NCBI GenBank assembly: GCA_020249005.1
Contig: JADCGN010000001.1
Span: 1 to 16,695 of the forward strand
Direction: 5' to 3'
Length of the DNA stretch: 16,695 bases
From: Alphaproteobacteria bacterium
Lineage (GTDB): Bacteria > Pseudomonadota > Alphaproteobacteria > UBA2136 > UBA6156
Within the stretch, counting starts at the first letter, position 1; every line of letters starts with the position of its first letter. The notes beneath the pieces were generated by a model, which saw only the letters and a list, made by a program, of their open reading frames with translations, searched no databases and had not been told where the DNA came from. Below are positions 1 to 6,367 of this stretch, piece after piece. The position numbers and the translations under genes are program-made.

Positions 1-753
1 CAAGCCACCAGCAAAGAAACCGGCTGGCAAGGGGCGGGCGTCACCCTCAGCCGGCCGCTGGTGGAACGCCTGACCACCCAAGGTCAGGTGGAAGTGGTCA
101 GCCGCGGTGCGTGGAGCGTGGCCAGCGTGGCCTGCCAGCGCCCGCAGCAACGCCAGGTGCAGGTCCCGTGCGATGGCTCGACGGTGGAGGTGTGCACCGA
201 GTCCCCCCCCGTCAGCCCTACGATCATCGTGACCACCACCACGGTGATGGTGAACGGCACGCCGCAGCAGGTGACGCGGACGATTGAGATCCCCGGCGTG
301 CAACCGCCGCCGGTGTGTGAGCTTAAGCCGGCGGGGAACATCAACCAGGGTTGCATTACCGATTACCGCCCGGGCAGCATTACGGTGGACTTAAGCCCGG
401 CCGGTTATGTGTGGGATGGCACGCAGATGGTGCTGAAGCGGAACTGGAGCTATACCAGCAGCAAGAGTGTTTACAGCACCAACTGCGGTGGCGAACTGCA
501 AACCCGCTTCAACAGCGGTCTGGTGAACGTGACGGTGGGGCTGAACAACGACCTGCTGACCACCAATGTGATTTCCTCGGATAGCCCTAACCTGCTACAG
601 GAGTATTGTTCTCAAACCAACATGAACCAAGGCTGGACCACTCATGATTATGGGGGAGGTGATGGTGGTGACGGTGGTGACAGTGCGGGTGATTGTGGCT
701 GTGATGCCGGCAATGGTGGTGGTGGGAATGATGGCTGCGGCGATTCAATGTAG
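1..753 (+). CDS. C-terminal part of an unrecognised protein with a Gly/Asp/Cys-rich tail (5' end outside window)
   Basis: The reading frame is open from the first base and ends at TAG 751-753, so only the C-terminal 250 residues are seen. An internal GTG at 61 is not needed as a start. I do not recognise a family. The sequence is rich in Thr, Val and Ser with alternating beta-type stretches and scattered cysteines. It has a Pro-rich patch (around 300-320) and ends in a low-complexity tail of Gly and Asp with several Cys (about 645-750). That composition suits a secreted or surface protein, but no signal peptide can be seen because the start is missing. A strong hairpin terminator follows 12 nt after the stop. 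Confident that it is coding, unsure of function. Confidence 0.7.
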   Translation, partial: QATSKETGWQGAGVTLSRPLVERLTTQGQVEVVSRGAWSVASVACQRPQQRQVQVPCDGSTVEVCTESPPVSPTIIVTTTTVMVNGTPQQVTRTIEIPGVQPPPVCELKPAGNINQGCITDYRPGSITVDLSPAGYVWDGTQMVLKRNWSYTSSKSVYSTNCGGELQTRFNSGLVNVTVGLNNDLLTTNVISSDSPNLLQEYCSQTNMNQGWTTHDYGGGDGGDGGDSAGDCGCDAGNGGGGNDGCGDSM

Positions 754-765
754 CGACTAATAGAA

Positions 766-796
766 AGAGCCCGTTCTTTAAAGAAGAACGGGCTCT
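766..796. terminator. Bidirectional intrinsic terminator between convergent genes
   Basis: A perfect 13-bp stem (AGAGCCCGTTCTT 766-778 with its complement 784-796) closes a 5-nt loop. It is followed by a T-rich stretch on the + strand and by TTTCTATTAG on the minus strand. It sits 12 nt after the upstream + gene and 32 nt beyond the stop of the minus gene at 829, so it can serve both. Confidence 0.85.
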
Positions 797-828
797 ATTG
801 ATTTTGTTTGGGCATCAGTGCTCAGCAA

Positions 829-1146
829 TTACTGACACTGGCGCGACCCTTGCTTGGGGCATCGCGCCCCATCGGTGGTCACGATGTGCGTGCTGGTCTC
901 GCGGGCGACTCCGGCGATACGCACACCACTGCGGGTGTGCGTGACCGAGAACCTGCCGCGGCAGATGACGAAGCGCTCGTTGTTCGCATTGCGGTAGGCC
1001 GACATGGCATCCGAGGCACCGGGTTCGACCCAGCACTCGGCCTGGCCATTGGAGCCGGCGGCAGTGCGCCAGCCGGCAACCGCCGGGAAGGTCGAGAGAG
1101 TCACGAGGGCCGCCGCAGCGGCCAGGGCAAGATTGAAGCGGGCCAT
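829..1146 (-). CDS. Small secreted protein with four cysteines, function unknown
   Basis: This 105-residue protein begins with a textbook Sec signal peptide: a short basic start (MARFN), an Ala/Leu-rich hydrophobic core, and a probable cleavage after AVA at residue 24. The mature part is about 80 residues with four cysteines (C38, C62, C96, C104), an even number that suits two disulphides in the periplasm or outside the cell. The ATG at 1146 has a clear Shine-Dalgarno GGAGGT 4 nt upstream, which supports this start. I do not recognise a family. It appears to be monocistronic, with an AT-rich upstream region and a shared terminator at 766-796. The overlapping + strand frame lacks such support. 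Confidence 0.75.
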   Translation of the reverse strand: MARFNLALAAAAALVTLSTFPAVAGWRTAAGSNGQAECWVEPGASDAMSAYRNANNERFVICRGRFSVTHTRSGVRIAGVARETSTHIVTTDGARCPKQGSRQCQ

Positions 1147-1231
1147 GGGAACCTCCGTGATTGGCGCGCGGGGGAATCGGGTCTCTGCCGTAATGAAGAT
1201 GGCCCTAAGGCCACCTAAGTTACGGCAGCCC

Positions 1232-1358
1232 CAATAACAGTACGTTAGATTGTATACCTAATCATGTCAAGTGAATTTATAATAAATCTTTAGAGGGTGA
1301 GATATTTTTAGCAATTTTTATATAATATTAAATATATCAATATCTTATAATTTAAAAC
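1232..1358. other. AT-rich non-coding island
   Basis: Between the small secreted protein and the glycyl-tRNA synthetase gene the base composition changes abruptly to almost pure A/T. No reading frame of note crosses it. It contains two perfect TATAAT hexamers on the + strand (1321-1326 and 1346-1351), without convincing -35 partners, and a 7-bp inverted repeat (AGATATT 1300-1306, AATATCT 1339-1345). It may hold promoters or a small RNA; nothing more can be said from sequence. Confidence 0.5.
1242..1270 (-). promoter_or_regulatory. Possible sigma-70-type promoter for the small secreted protein
   Basis: On the minus strand a consensus -35 hexamer TTGACA (1270-1265) is followed 17 nt later by TAACGT (1247-1242), a poor -10. 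The -35 match is exact but the -10 is weak, so this is tentative. It lies about 100 nt upstream of the GTG/ATG region of the 829-1146 gene. Confidence 0.25.
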
Positions 1359-1393
1359 GGGCGCGCCGCATCTCACGGCGCGCCCATTTTTTT
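1359..1393. terminator. GC-rich intrinsic terminator, strongest in the + direction
   Basis: A perfect 10-bp stem GGGCGCGCCG (1359-1368) pairs with CGGCGCGCCC (1376-1385) around a 7-nt loop and is followed by ATTTTTTT on the + strand. Read on the minus strand it is followed by GTTTTAAATT, so it can also terminate glycyl-tRNA synthetase, whose stop is at 1420. Confidence 0.8.
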
Positions 1394-1419
1394 AGGGTTC
1401 GGAGGAACTGACCAAGCGC

Positions 1420-2817
1420 TTAGCCCTCAATCGCCCCACGCACGTGAGCGGCCAGGTCGGCCAGCGGCAGACGGATCTGCGCCATACTGTCGCGGTCGCG
1501 CACAGTCACTTGGCCATCGCTTAGGGTGTCGAAATCCACCGTAATGCACAGCGGCGTGCCCACTTCGTCGTGCTTGCGGTAGGCTTTGCCCACGTTGCCG
1601 CTGGCATCCAGCAGCACCCGGCCCAGGCCCAAGCGTTGCAGCATGTTCTTCACCTCCTGCGCCTTGGCCACCAGTTCGGGCTTATTTTTGGCCAAGGGCA
1701 GCACCGCCGCCTTAATCGGCGCCAGGTGAGGCTTCAGCTTCAGCAGCGTACGGGTTTCGCCGTTCGGCAGCGTTTCTTCGGTATAGGCCTCGCACAGCAC
1801 CGCCAGGCAGGCGCGCTCCACCCCGGCGCTGGGTTCAATCACGAACGGCACCACCCATTTTTTGGGGCCGTTGATCCCCTTCGCCGCGGCCTCCGGGTCT
1901 TCATCGATCTGCACCGCCAAACGGGCATTGCTGTGGGTGTTTTTATGCACTTTGGCCGTTAGGTTCAATTCTTCCTGATGCTTGGTGTGGTTGCCCAGGT
2001 CGTAGTCGGTACGGTTGGCGATGCCCTCAATCTCATCGTAGCCATGCGGGAAGGCGTATTCCAAATCGAAGGTACGCTTGCTGTAGTGGGCCAAATCATC
2101 TTTCGCCACGTCCTTTACCTGAATCCGGCTGCGCGGCACGCCAATGCTCTCCCACCATTGTAGGCGTGTTTCGAGCCACTTGTCGTGCCAGGCCTCATCT
2201 TCGCCGGGCAGCACAAAGAACTCGATCTCCATCTGCTCAAACTCGCGCACCCGGAAGATGAAGTTCCGCGCGATGATTTCGTTGCGGTAGGCCTTGCCCA
2301 TCTGCGCAATGCCGAAGGGCAGCTTGCGGCTGGTGGCATCCAGCACGTTCTTGAAGTTGGTGAAGATGTGCTGGGCGGTTTCCGGGCGCAGGTAAGCCTC
2401 GCTGCCGCTGCCTTCCATCGGGCCGTATTGCAGCTTGAACATCATGTTGAAGGCCCGGGGCGGCAACAGGTTTTTGCTGCCGCAGTTCTCGCACACGGTG
2501 GGGTCGGCCATTTTGTCGGTGCGCATCCGGGCTTTGCAGTCCAGGCATTCGGTGAGGGGATCGTTGAACGTATCCACGTGGCCCGAGTACTTAAACATCA
2601 ACGGGTGGCCAATGATCGCGCCATCCAAGCCTTCCATGTCATCGCGGCCGTGCACCATGGCGCGCCACCAGGCGGCCTTCAGGTTGTTTTTCAGTTCCAC
2701 ACCCAGGGGGCCAAAGTCGTAAAGGCCCTTCATCCCGCCGTAAATTTCGGCCGATTGAAAGATAAAGCCGCGCCGTTGGCACAGGCTGACCAGGGGTTGC
2801 ATCTCAGTGGCAGGCAT
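1420..2817 (-). CDS. glyQS: Glycine--tRNA ligase, single-chain (alpha2) type
   Basis: Charges tRNA-Gly with glycine in the cytoplasm. From the ATG at 2817 the protein is 465 residues, the usual size of the dimeric class II GlyRS. Visible marks are the N-terminal SLCQRRGFIFQSAEIYGG block (11-28), a four-cysteine zinc site (C91, C94, C109, C112), the class II motif region RPETAQ (144-149), RNE and REFEQMEIEFF (178-201), and motif 3 with SAGVER (330-335). A C-terminal anticodon-binding domain follows from about 360. The frame extends upstream to a TTG at 2919, but the extra 34 residues are not part of the family and would overlap the likely promoter, so I choose 2817; the ATG at 2802 is also possible. 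No strong Shine-Dalgarno is seen. It is not the alpha2beta2 glyQ/glyS type usual in proteobacteria. Confidence 0.95.
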   Translation of the reverse strand: MPATEMQPLVSLCQRRGFIFQSAEIYGGMKGLYDFGPLGVELKNNLKAAWWRAMVHGRDDMEGLDGAIIGHPLMFKYSGHVDTFNDPLTECLDCKARMRTDKMADPTVCENCGSKNLLPPRAFNMMFKLQYGPMEGSGSEAYLRPETAQHIFTNFKNVLDATSRKLPFGIAQMGKAYRNEIIARNFIFRVREFEQMEIEFFVLPGEDEAWHDKWLETRLQWWESIGVPRSRIQVKDVAKDDLAHYSKRTFDLEYAFPHGYDEIEGIANRTDYDLGNHTKHQEELNLTAKVHKNTHSNARLAVQIDEDPEAAAKGINGPKKWVVPFVIEPSAGVERACLAVLCEAYTEETLPNGETRTLLKLKPHLAPIKAAVLPLAKNKPELVAKAQEVKNMLQRLGLGRVLLDASGNVGKAYRKHDEVGTPLCITVDFDTLSDGQVTVRDRDSMAQIRLPLADLAAHVRGAIEG

Positions 2818-2836
2818 CGCAAAAGTCCAAAAATGG

Positions 2837-2866
2837 ATTGTATGGTGGGGTATTCCTAAATGAAAA
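2837..2866 (-). promoter_or_regulatory. Candidate promoter for glycyl-tRNA synthetase
   Basis: On the minus strand TACAAT (2842-2837, five of six consensus bases) lies 18 nt after TTTTCA (2866-2861). Transcription would start near 2830, giving a short leader before the ATG at 2817. This placement agrees with the family-based start choice. The -35 is only moderate. Confidence 0.3.
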
Positions 2867-2950
2867 AGCGGAAAAAAGCAAAACGGGCTAACGCCCAACG
2901 CCGCCAGCAGCCACCACAAAGCGCATGATCATAATCTGATTCTAGAACGA

Positions 2951-4273
2951 GTGTATGCCAAGCTCAAGCAAAATCTGCTTTTTTTGGCGGGCATTTTGGC
3001 TTACAGTGGCGCCATGTTGATTGCCGACAAGTTGCTTCTGTGGCGCGCCAGCGCCGTCCTGATTGGCCTGTGCATGCCGCTGATTATCGTTGGCAAAAGC
3101 GTGCTGGGGTTGGTGTTGCTGCTGGGGGTGATGGCTGGCCTGATGGCCACCAAGGATGAATCGCTCCGCGTAACAGTGAAATTGCTGTTCAACAATGCGG
3201 TGACCTTGTTGGTGGTGGCCTTCCTGCTGGCGGCCACGGCGGGGGTGCTGTTGGGCCCGCTGCCCTTAAAGGCGATGGACAAGTGGCTGCAGCTGATTTT
3301 GGTGGCGCTGGGCGCCGGGTTGCTGTTCATGACGCTGCGCGAAATGCCGGGGCAAGCGCTGGAGTTGCTGCTGCAAACCCTGGTGGTGGGGATCCTGGTG
3401 CTGTGCGGCCTGACCTTGCTGGACGCCTTAACCGGCAACGTGCAGCTGGCCACCGCCTTGCATGGGGCCGACAAGGCCACTTCCCAGTATCGGCTCAATT
3501 TTGTCAGCAGCGTGTTGGCGGTGTTGCTGCCCTTCCTGTGGGCGCGGGTTTACCAACAAGCGCGGGAAGGGGAGTTGCTGGCGCAGCGCCTGGCCTTACC
3601 GGCGGCGGCGTTGGGGCTGTTTGTGCTGTTTGTGGCCGGGGGCCGCGCGGGTTGGGTGGGCGGCCTGGTGGGGCTCGTGGCTTTTGTGGGCCTGGCCGGG
3701 CGCTACCATGGCCTCACCGTCCATCGCCGCCATTGGGCGGCCGGACTGGGGTTGGTGCTGTTGGCATTGTTGACCTACGGCTTTGCCAACGGGTTTGAGT
3801 TTATGCTCAACCGTGTCACGATTGTCGGCGAAGCCGGCGTGGAACGCGGGATGCTCAGCGGCCGCGGCGAAGTGTGGCAGGCGGCCTTGGCGCAGCTGCA
3901 AGCCTTTACCCCGGCCCAATGGTTCTATGGCGTGGGCGTGATGAACTACCGCTACCTGCCCGGCGCGGTGGATCTCCACCCGCACAACTGGCCCTTGCAG
4001 CTGCTGATTGAAACCGGCGCCTTGGGGTTCGGGATTTTCTGCAGCCTGGCGTTATTGTTGCTCTACCGCTTTTGGCAGTACGGTCGCAGCAACCTCTACG
4101 GCGTGGCGGCCTTCGCCAGTGTGGCGGCATTTTTGGTAACTGGTCTGGCCAACACCAGCATCTTCCGCTGGGATTGGCTGGCCCTGTTCGCCTTCGCGGC
4201 GATTTTGGGCTACCGTACCGGCTGGAGCCGTCCCGACCAAAAGCAGCGCCGGAAAGCCCTGAAACAGGCCTAA
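2951..4273 (+). CDS. O-antigen ligase-like polytopic membrane protein (Wzy_C/WaaL family)
   Basis: A 440-residue, almost entirely hydrophobic protein with about ten to twelve membrane spans. The Wzy_C-type region is visible in the C-terminal half: GGRAGW (230-235) at the end of a helix, then a large loop with SGRGEVWQ (303-310), FYGVGVMNY (325-333) and HPHN (343-346) before the next helices. This pattern is typical of O-antigen ligases and polymerases that transfer or polymerise lipid-linked sugars at the periplasmic face of the inner membrane. Which of the two it is cannot be told. The start is a GTG at 2951 without a good Shine-Dalgarno; an ATG at 3014 is an alternative but would cut the first helix. 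The C-terminus is basic and cytoplasmic. A glycosyltransferase gene follows after 3 nt, so they are co-transcribed. Confidence 0.85.
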   Translation: MYAKLKQNLLFLAGILAYSGAMLIADKLLLWRASAVLIGLCMPLIIVGKSVLGLVLLLGVMAGLMATKDESLRVTVKLLFNNAVTLLVVAFLLAATAGVLLGPLPLKAMDKWLQLILVALGAGLLFMTLREMPGQALELLLQTLVVGILVLCGLTLLDALTGNVQLATALHGADKATSQYRLNFVSSVLAVLLPFLWARVYQQAREGELLAQRLALPAAALGLFVLFVAGGRAGWVGGLVGLVAFVGLAGRYHGLTVHRRHWAAGLGLVLLALLTYGFANGFEFMLNRVTIVGEAGVERGMLSGRGEVWQAALAQLQAFTPAQWFYGVGVMNYRYLPGAVDLHPHNWPLQLLIETGALGFGIFCSLALLLLYRFWQYGRSNLYGVAAFASVAAFLVTGLANTSIFRWDWLALFAFAAILGYRTGWSRPDQKQRRKALKQA

Positions 4274-4276
4274 CCC

Positions 4277-5338
4277 ATGCGCCTGCTGCACCTCATCGGC
4301 GCGGCCAAACCCGGCGGGGCGGAAACCTTTGCCTTGCGCCTGTTTGCCGCGCTGGCTCGCCAACCGGGCGTCCAGCAGCACATTCTCTGCCGCCCGGGCT
4401 GGGTGGCCAAACGCTGCTTAGAACTCAACCTGCCCCACACCCTGGCCCCGTTTGGCGGTTGGTGGGATGCCCACACCCCGTTCTTCACCCACCGTATGGC
4501 CAAGCGTGTGGCGACAGACTTCCAACCCACCCACGCGCTGGCCTGGATGAACCGTGGCGTCACCTTCATGCCATCCGGCAACTTCAGCAAATTGGCGCGG
4601 TTGGGCGGGTTTTATAACCTGAAGTATTACCGGGGCCGGGTGACGGAGCTCATCGGCAACACCGTAGAAATCACCGCCTACTGCGTGCGGCAAGGCTGGC
4701 CGGAGCCCCACGTGCACCTGCTGCATAACTTCATTCCCGCGCCGCCGCCGGGCTGGCAGCAACACCGCGCACCCCAACGCGCCACCTGGGGCTGGAAGCC
4801 GACCGATATCGGGCTGCTGATGGCCGGGCGCTTGCACCGCGTGAAGGGCGTGGATACGGCGCTCACCGCGCTGGCTCAGCTGCCCGCCAACTTTAAATTG
4901 GCCTTGGTGGGGCAGGGGCCGGCCCAAGCCGCGCTGGAAAAACAGGCGGCCAGCCTGGGCCTCACCGGGCGCGTCACCTTCGCGGGCTGGGCCGACAGCA
5001 TGGCCGCACCCGCCGCCGCGGCCGACCTCTGGCTCGCCCCCAGCCGCCATGAACCACTGGGCAACACCGCCATCGACGCCTGGGTGCACGAAACGCCGCT
5101 GATCGTCAGTGCGGTGGGCGGGCTGAACGCCTTGGTGGAAGACCGCCAGCAAGGGCTTAAAGTGCCGCCCGACGATACCGCCGCGCTGGCCCAAGCCATC
5201 CGCACCCTGGCGACTGATAAAGCCCTGCAAAAGAAGGTGGTGCAAGGCGGCCTGGCCCGCTGGCAGGCCGATTACAGCGAAGCCCAGGTGGTGGCTGCCT
5301 ACCTGGCCCTGTTTGCCAAAATGGCCCCGCCGCGCTAA
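4277..5338 (+). CDS. Glycosyltransferase family 4 (group 1)
   Basis: A 353-residue GT-B fold enzyme that moves a sugar from a nucleotide donor to a surface glycan acceptor. The N-terminal domain begins with the glycine loop KPGGAET (11-17). The donor-binding domain shows AGRLHRVKGVD (183-193), LVGQGP (210-215) and PSRHEPLGNTAID (255-267). The last is the EX7E-type nucleotide-sugar motif, here with Asp in place of the second Glu. The ATG lies 3 nt after the stop of the O-antigen ligase-like gene, so the two are translationally close and probably work together in LPS or capsule assembly. Sugar and acceptor cannot be deduced. It ends 9 nt before the next start. Confidence 0.9.
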   Translation: MRLLHLIGAAKPGGAETFALRLFAALARQPGVQQHILCRPGWVAKRCLELNLPHTLAPFGGWWDAHTPFFTHRMAKRVATDFQPTHALAWMNRGVTFMPSGNFSKLARLGGFYNLKYYRGRVTELIGNTVEITAYCVRQGWPEPHVHLLHNFIPAPPPGWQQHRAPQRATWGWKPTDIGLLMAGRLHRVKGVDTALTALAQLPANFKLALVGQGPAQAALEKQAASLGLTGRVTFAGWADSMAAPAAAADLWLAPSRHEPLGNTAIDAWVHETPLIVSAVGGLNALVEDRQQGLKVPPDDTAALAQAIRTLATDKALQKKVVQGGLARWQADYSEAQVVAAYLALFAKMAPPR

Positions 5339-5347
5339 AGCGGGGCC

Positions 5348-6328
5348 ATGCCGGTTCTTGCGCCCACTCCCGCCAATCTCCAGGCCATCGCCGCCACATT
5401 GCGTGCGGGTAACCTGGCCGCACTCCCAACCGAAACGGTCTACGGCCTGGCCGCCGATGCCACCAACCCCGCCGCCGTGCTGAAAATCTACCAGGCCAAA
5501 GGCCGCCCGCGCTTCAATCCACTGATCATCCATGTGCCAGATTTGGCCACCGCGCAGCAGTATGGCGCCTTTAACGCGCAGGCCACCGCACTGGCACACA
5601 CTTACTGGCCAGGGCCACTCACGCTGGTGGTGCCTTACAACTACCAACCATCAACCACCAACCAAATCCCCGACCTCGTCCGCGCCGGGCTGCCCAGTGT
5701 CGCCATCCGCGTCCCTGCGCACTCCCTGATGCAAGCGGTGTTGCAGCAGGTCGGCCGTCCGTTGGCGGCGCCGAGCGCCAACCGTTCGGGGCATGTCTCG
5801 GCCACCCACCCCGGCCACGTGGCGGCCGATTTCGGCTCCGACTTCCCCATTCTGAATGGCGGCCCATGCCCCTTGGGCCTGGAAAGCACCATCATCGACT
5901 GCACCACCGCCACGCCCACGTTGCTGCGGATCGGGGCCTTGCCACGGGAGGCCGCCGAACGCGTGCTTGGCCAGCCATTGGCATTGCCACAAGGTACCGA
6001 CCCCGCCAGCCCCAAAGCTCCGGGGATGTTGCTCAAGCACTACGCCCCGCAGGCGCCTGTGCGCCTGAATGCCACGCACCTTGAACCCGGCGAAGCCCTG
6101 CTGGCCTTTGGCGACGCCCAAAAAATCCTTGCAACCCCCAACCATCAACCCCCAACCAAAAACCTTTCTCCCACCGCCGACCTGGCCGAAGCCGCGCTGA
6201 ACCTGTTTGCCATGCTGCGCGAACTGGATGCCCTGCACCCCACCGCCATCGCGGTCATGCCCATTCCGCCCACAGGCCTGGGCGAAGCCATTGCCGACCG
6301 CCTCAGCCGCGCCGCCGCCGGGCGCTAA
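5348..6328 (+). CDS. tsaC: Threonylcarbamoyl-AMP synthase, long Sua5 form
   Basis: Makes threonylcarbamoyl-AMP from threonine, bicarbonate and ATP, the first step of the t6A modification at position 37 of ANN-reading tRNAs. The YrdC-type domain fills residues 1-210, with PTETVYGLA (27-35), the KGRPR motif (51-55) and SANRSG (143-148). The linker PGMLLKHYAP (225-234) and the C-terminal Sua5 domain follow, so 326 residues is the long Sua5 architecture rather than the short TsaC. The gene starts 9 nt after the glycosyltransferase stop and ends just before a terminator. Two heptamer tandem repeats lie inside it, coding residues about 98-105 and 262-273. They leave the frame open and fall outside the catalytic motifs. 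sua5 is the alternative symbol. Confidence 0.93.
   Translation: MPVLAPTPANLQAIAATLRAGNLAALPTETVYGLAADATNPAAVLKIYQAKGRPRFNPLIIHVPDLATAQQYGAFNAQATALAHTYWPGPLTLVVPYNYQPSTTNQIPDLVRAGLPSVAIRVPAHSLMQAVLQQVGRPLAAPSANRSGHVSATHPGHVAADFGSDFPILNGGPCPLGLESTIIDCTTATPTLLRIGALPREAAERVLGQPLALPQGTDPASPKAPGMLLKHYAPQAPVRLNATHLEPGEALLAFGDAQKILATPNHQPPTKNLSPTADLAEAALNLFAMLRELDALHPTAIAVMPIPPTGLGEAIADRLSRAAAGR
5637..5670 (+). repeat. Heptamer tandem repeat inside tsaC/sua5 (copy 1)
   Basis: Consecutive 7-nt units read ACAACTA, CCAACCA, TCAACCA, CCAACCA and then a diverged unit. Three units make 21 nt, which preserves the frame. The central 21 nt (5644-5664) recur with one difference at 6138-6158 in the same gene. 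Confidence 0.7.
6131..6165 (+). repeat. Heptamer tandem repeat inside tsaC/sua5 (copy 2)
   Basis: Five 7-nt units follow one another: GCAACCC, CCAACCA, TCAACCC, CCAACCA, AAAACCT. All fit the pattern NNAACCN. The stretch codes for a polar linker in the Sua5 C-terminal domain. Units two to four match copy 1 at 20 of 21 positions. Confidence 0.7.
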
Positions 6329-6329
6329 A

Positions 6330-6355
6330 AAAAACCGCCCCAACGGGCGGTTTTT
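6330..6355. terminator. Bidirectional terminator between tsaC/sua5 and pnp
   Basis: AAAAACCGCCC (6330-6340) pairs with GGGCGGTTTTT (6345-6355) around the loop CAAC. The A- and T-runs make it an intrinsic terminator on both strands. It lies 2 nt after the tsaC stop and 13 nt beyond the pnp stop. Confidence 0.92.
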
Positions 6356-6367
6356 GAAGAGGACACC

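Noticed and set aside
808..1218. + strand frames across the small secreted protein
   Set aside because: The minus-strand protein has a signal peptide and GGAGGT; the + frames are Arg/Gly-rich without support.
2770..2790. TTGGCAC on the + strand inside glycyl-tRNA synthetase as another sigma-54 site
   Set aside because: No GC at the -12 position; lies within coding sequence.
2185..2859. 224-residue + strand frame opposite glycyl-tRNA synthetase
   Set aside because: Antisense shadow of a clearly recognised enzyme.
2818..2919. 34-residue upstream extension of glycyl-tRNA synthetase to a TTG
   Set aside because: Not in the family, hydrophobic and covering the likely promoter.
4418..5647. 409-residue minus-strand frame opposite the glycosyltransferase and tsaC
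   Set aside because: It crosses two recognised genes antisense and has the composition of a shadow frame.
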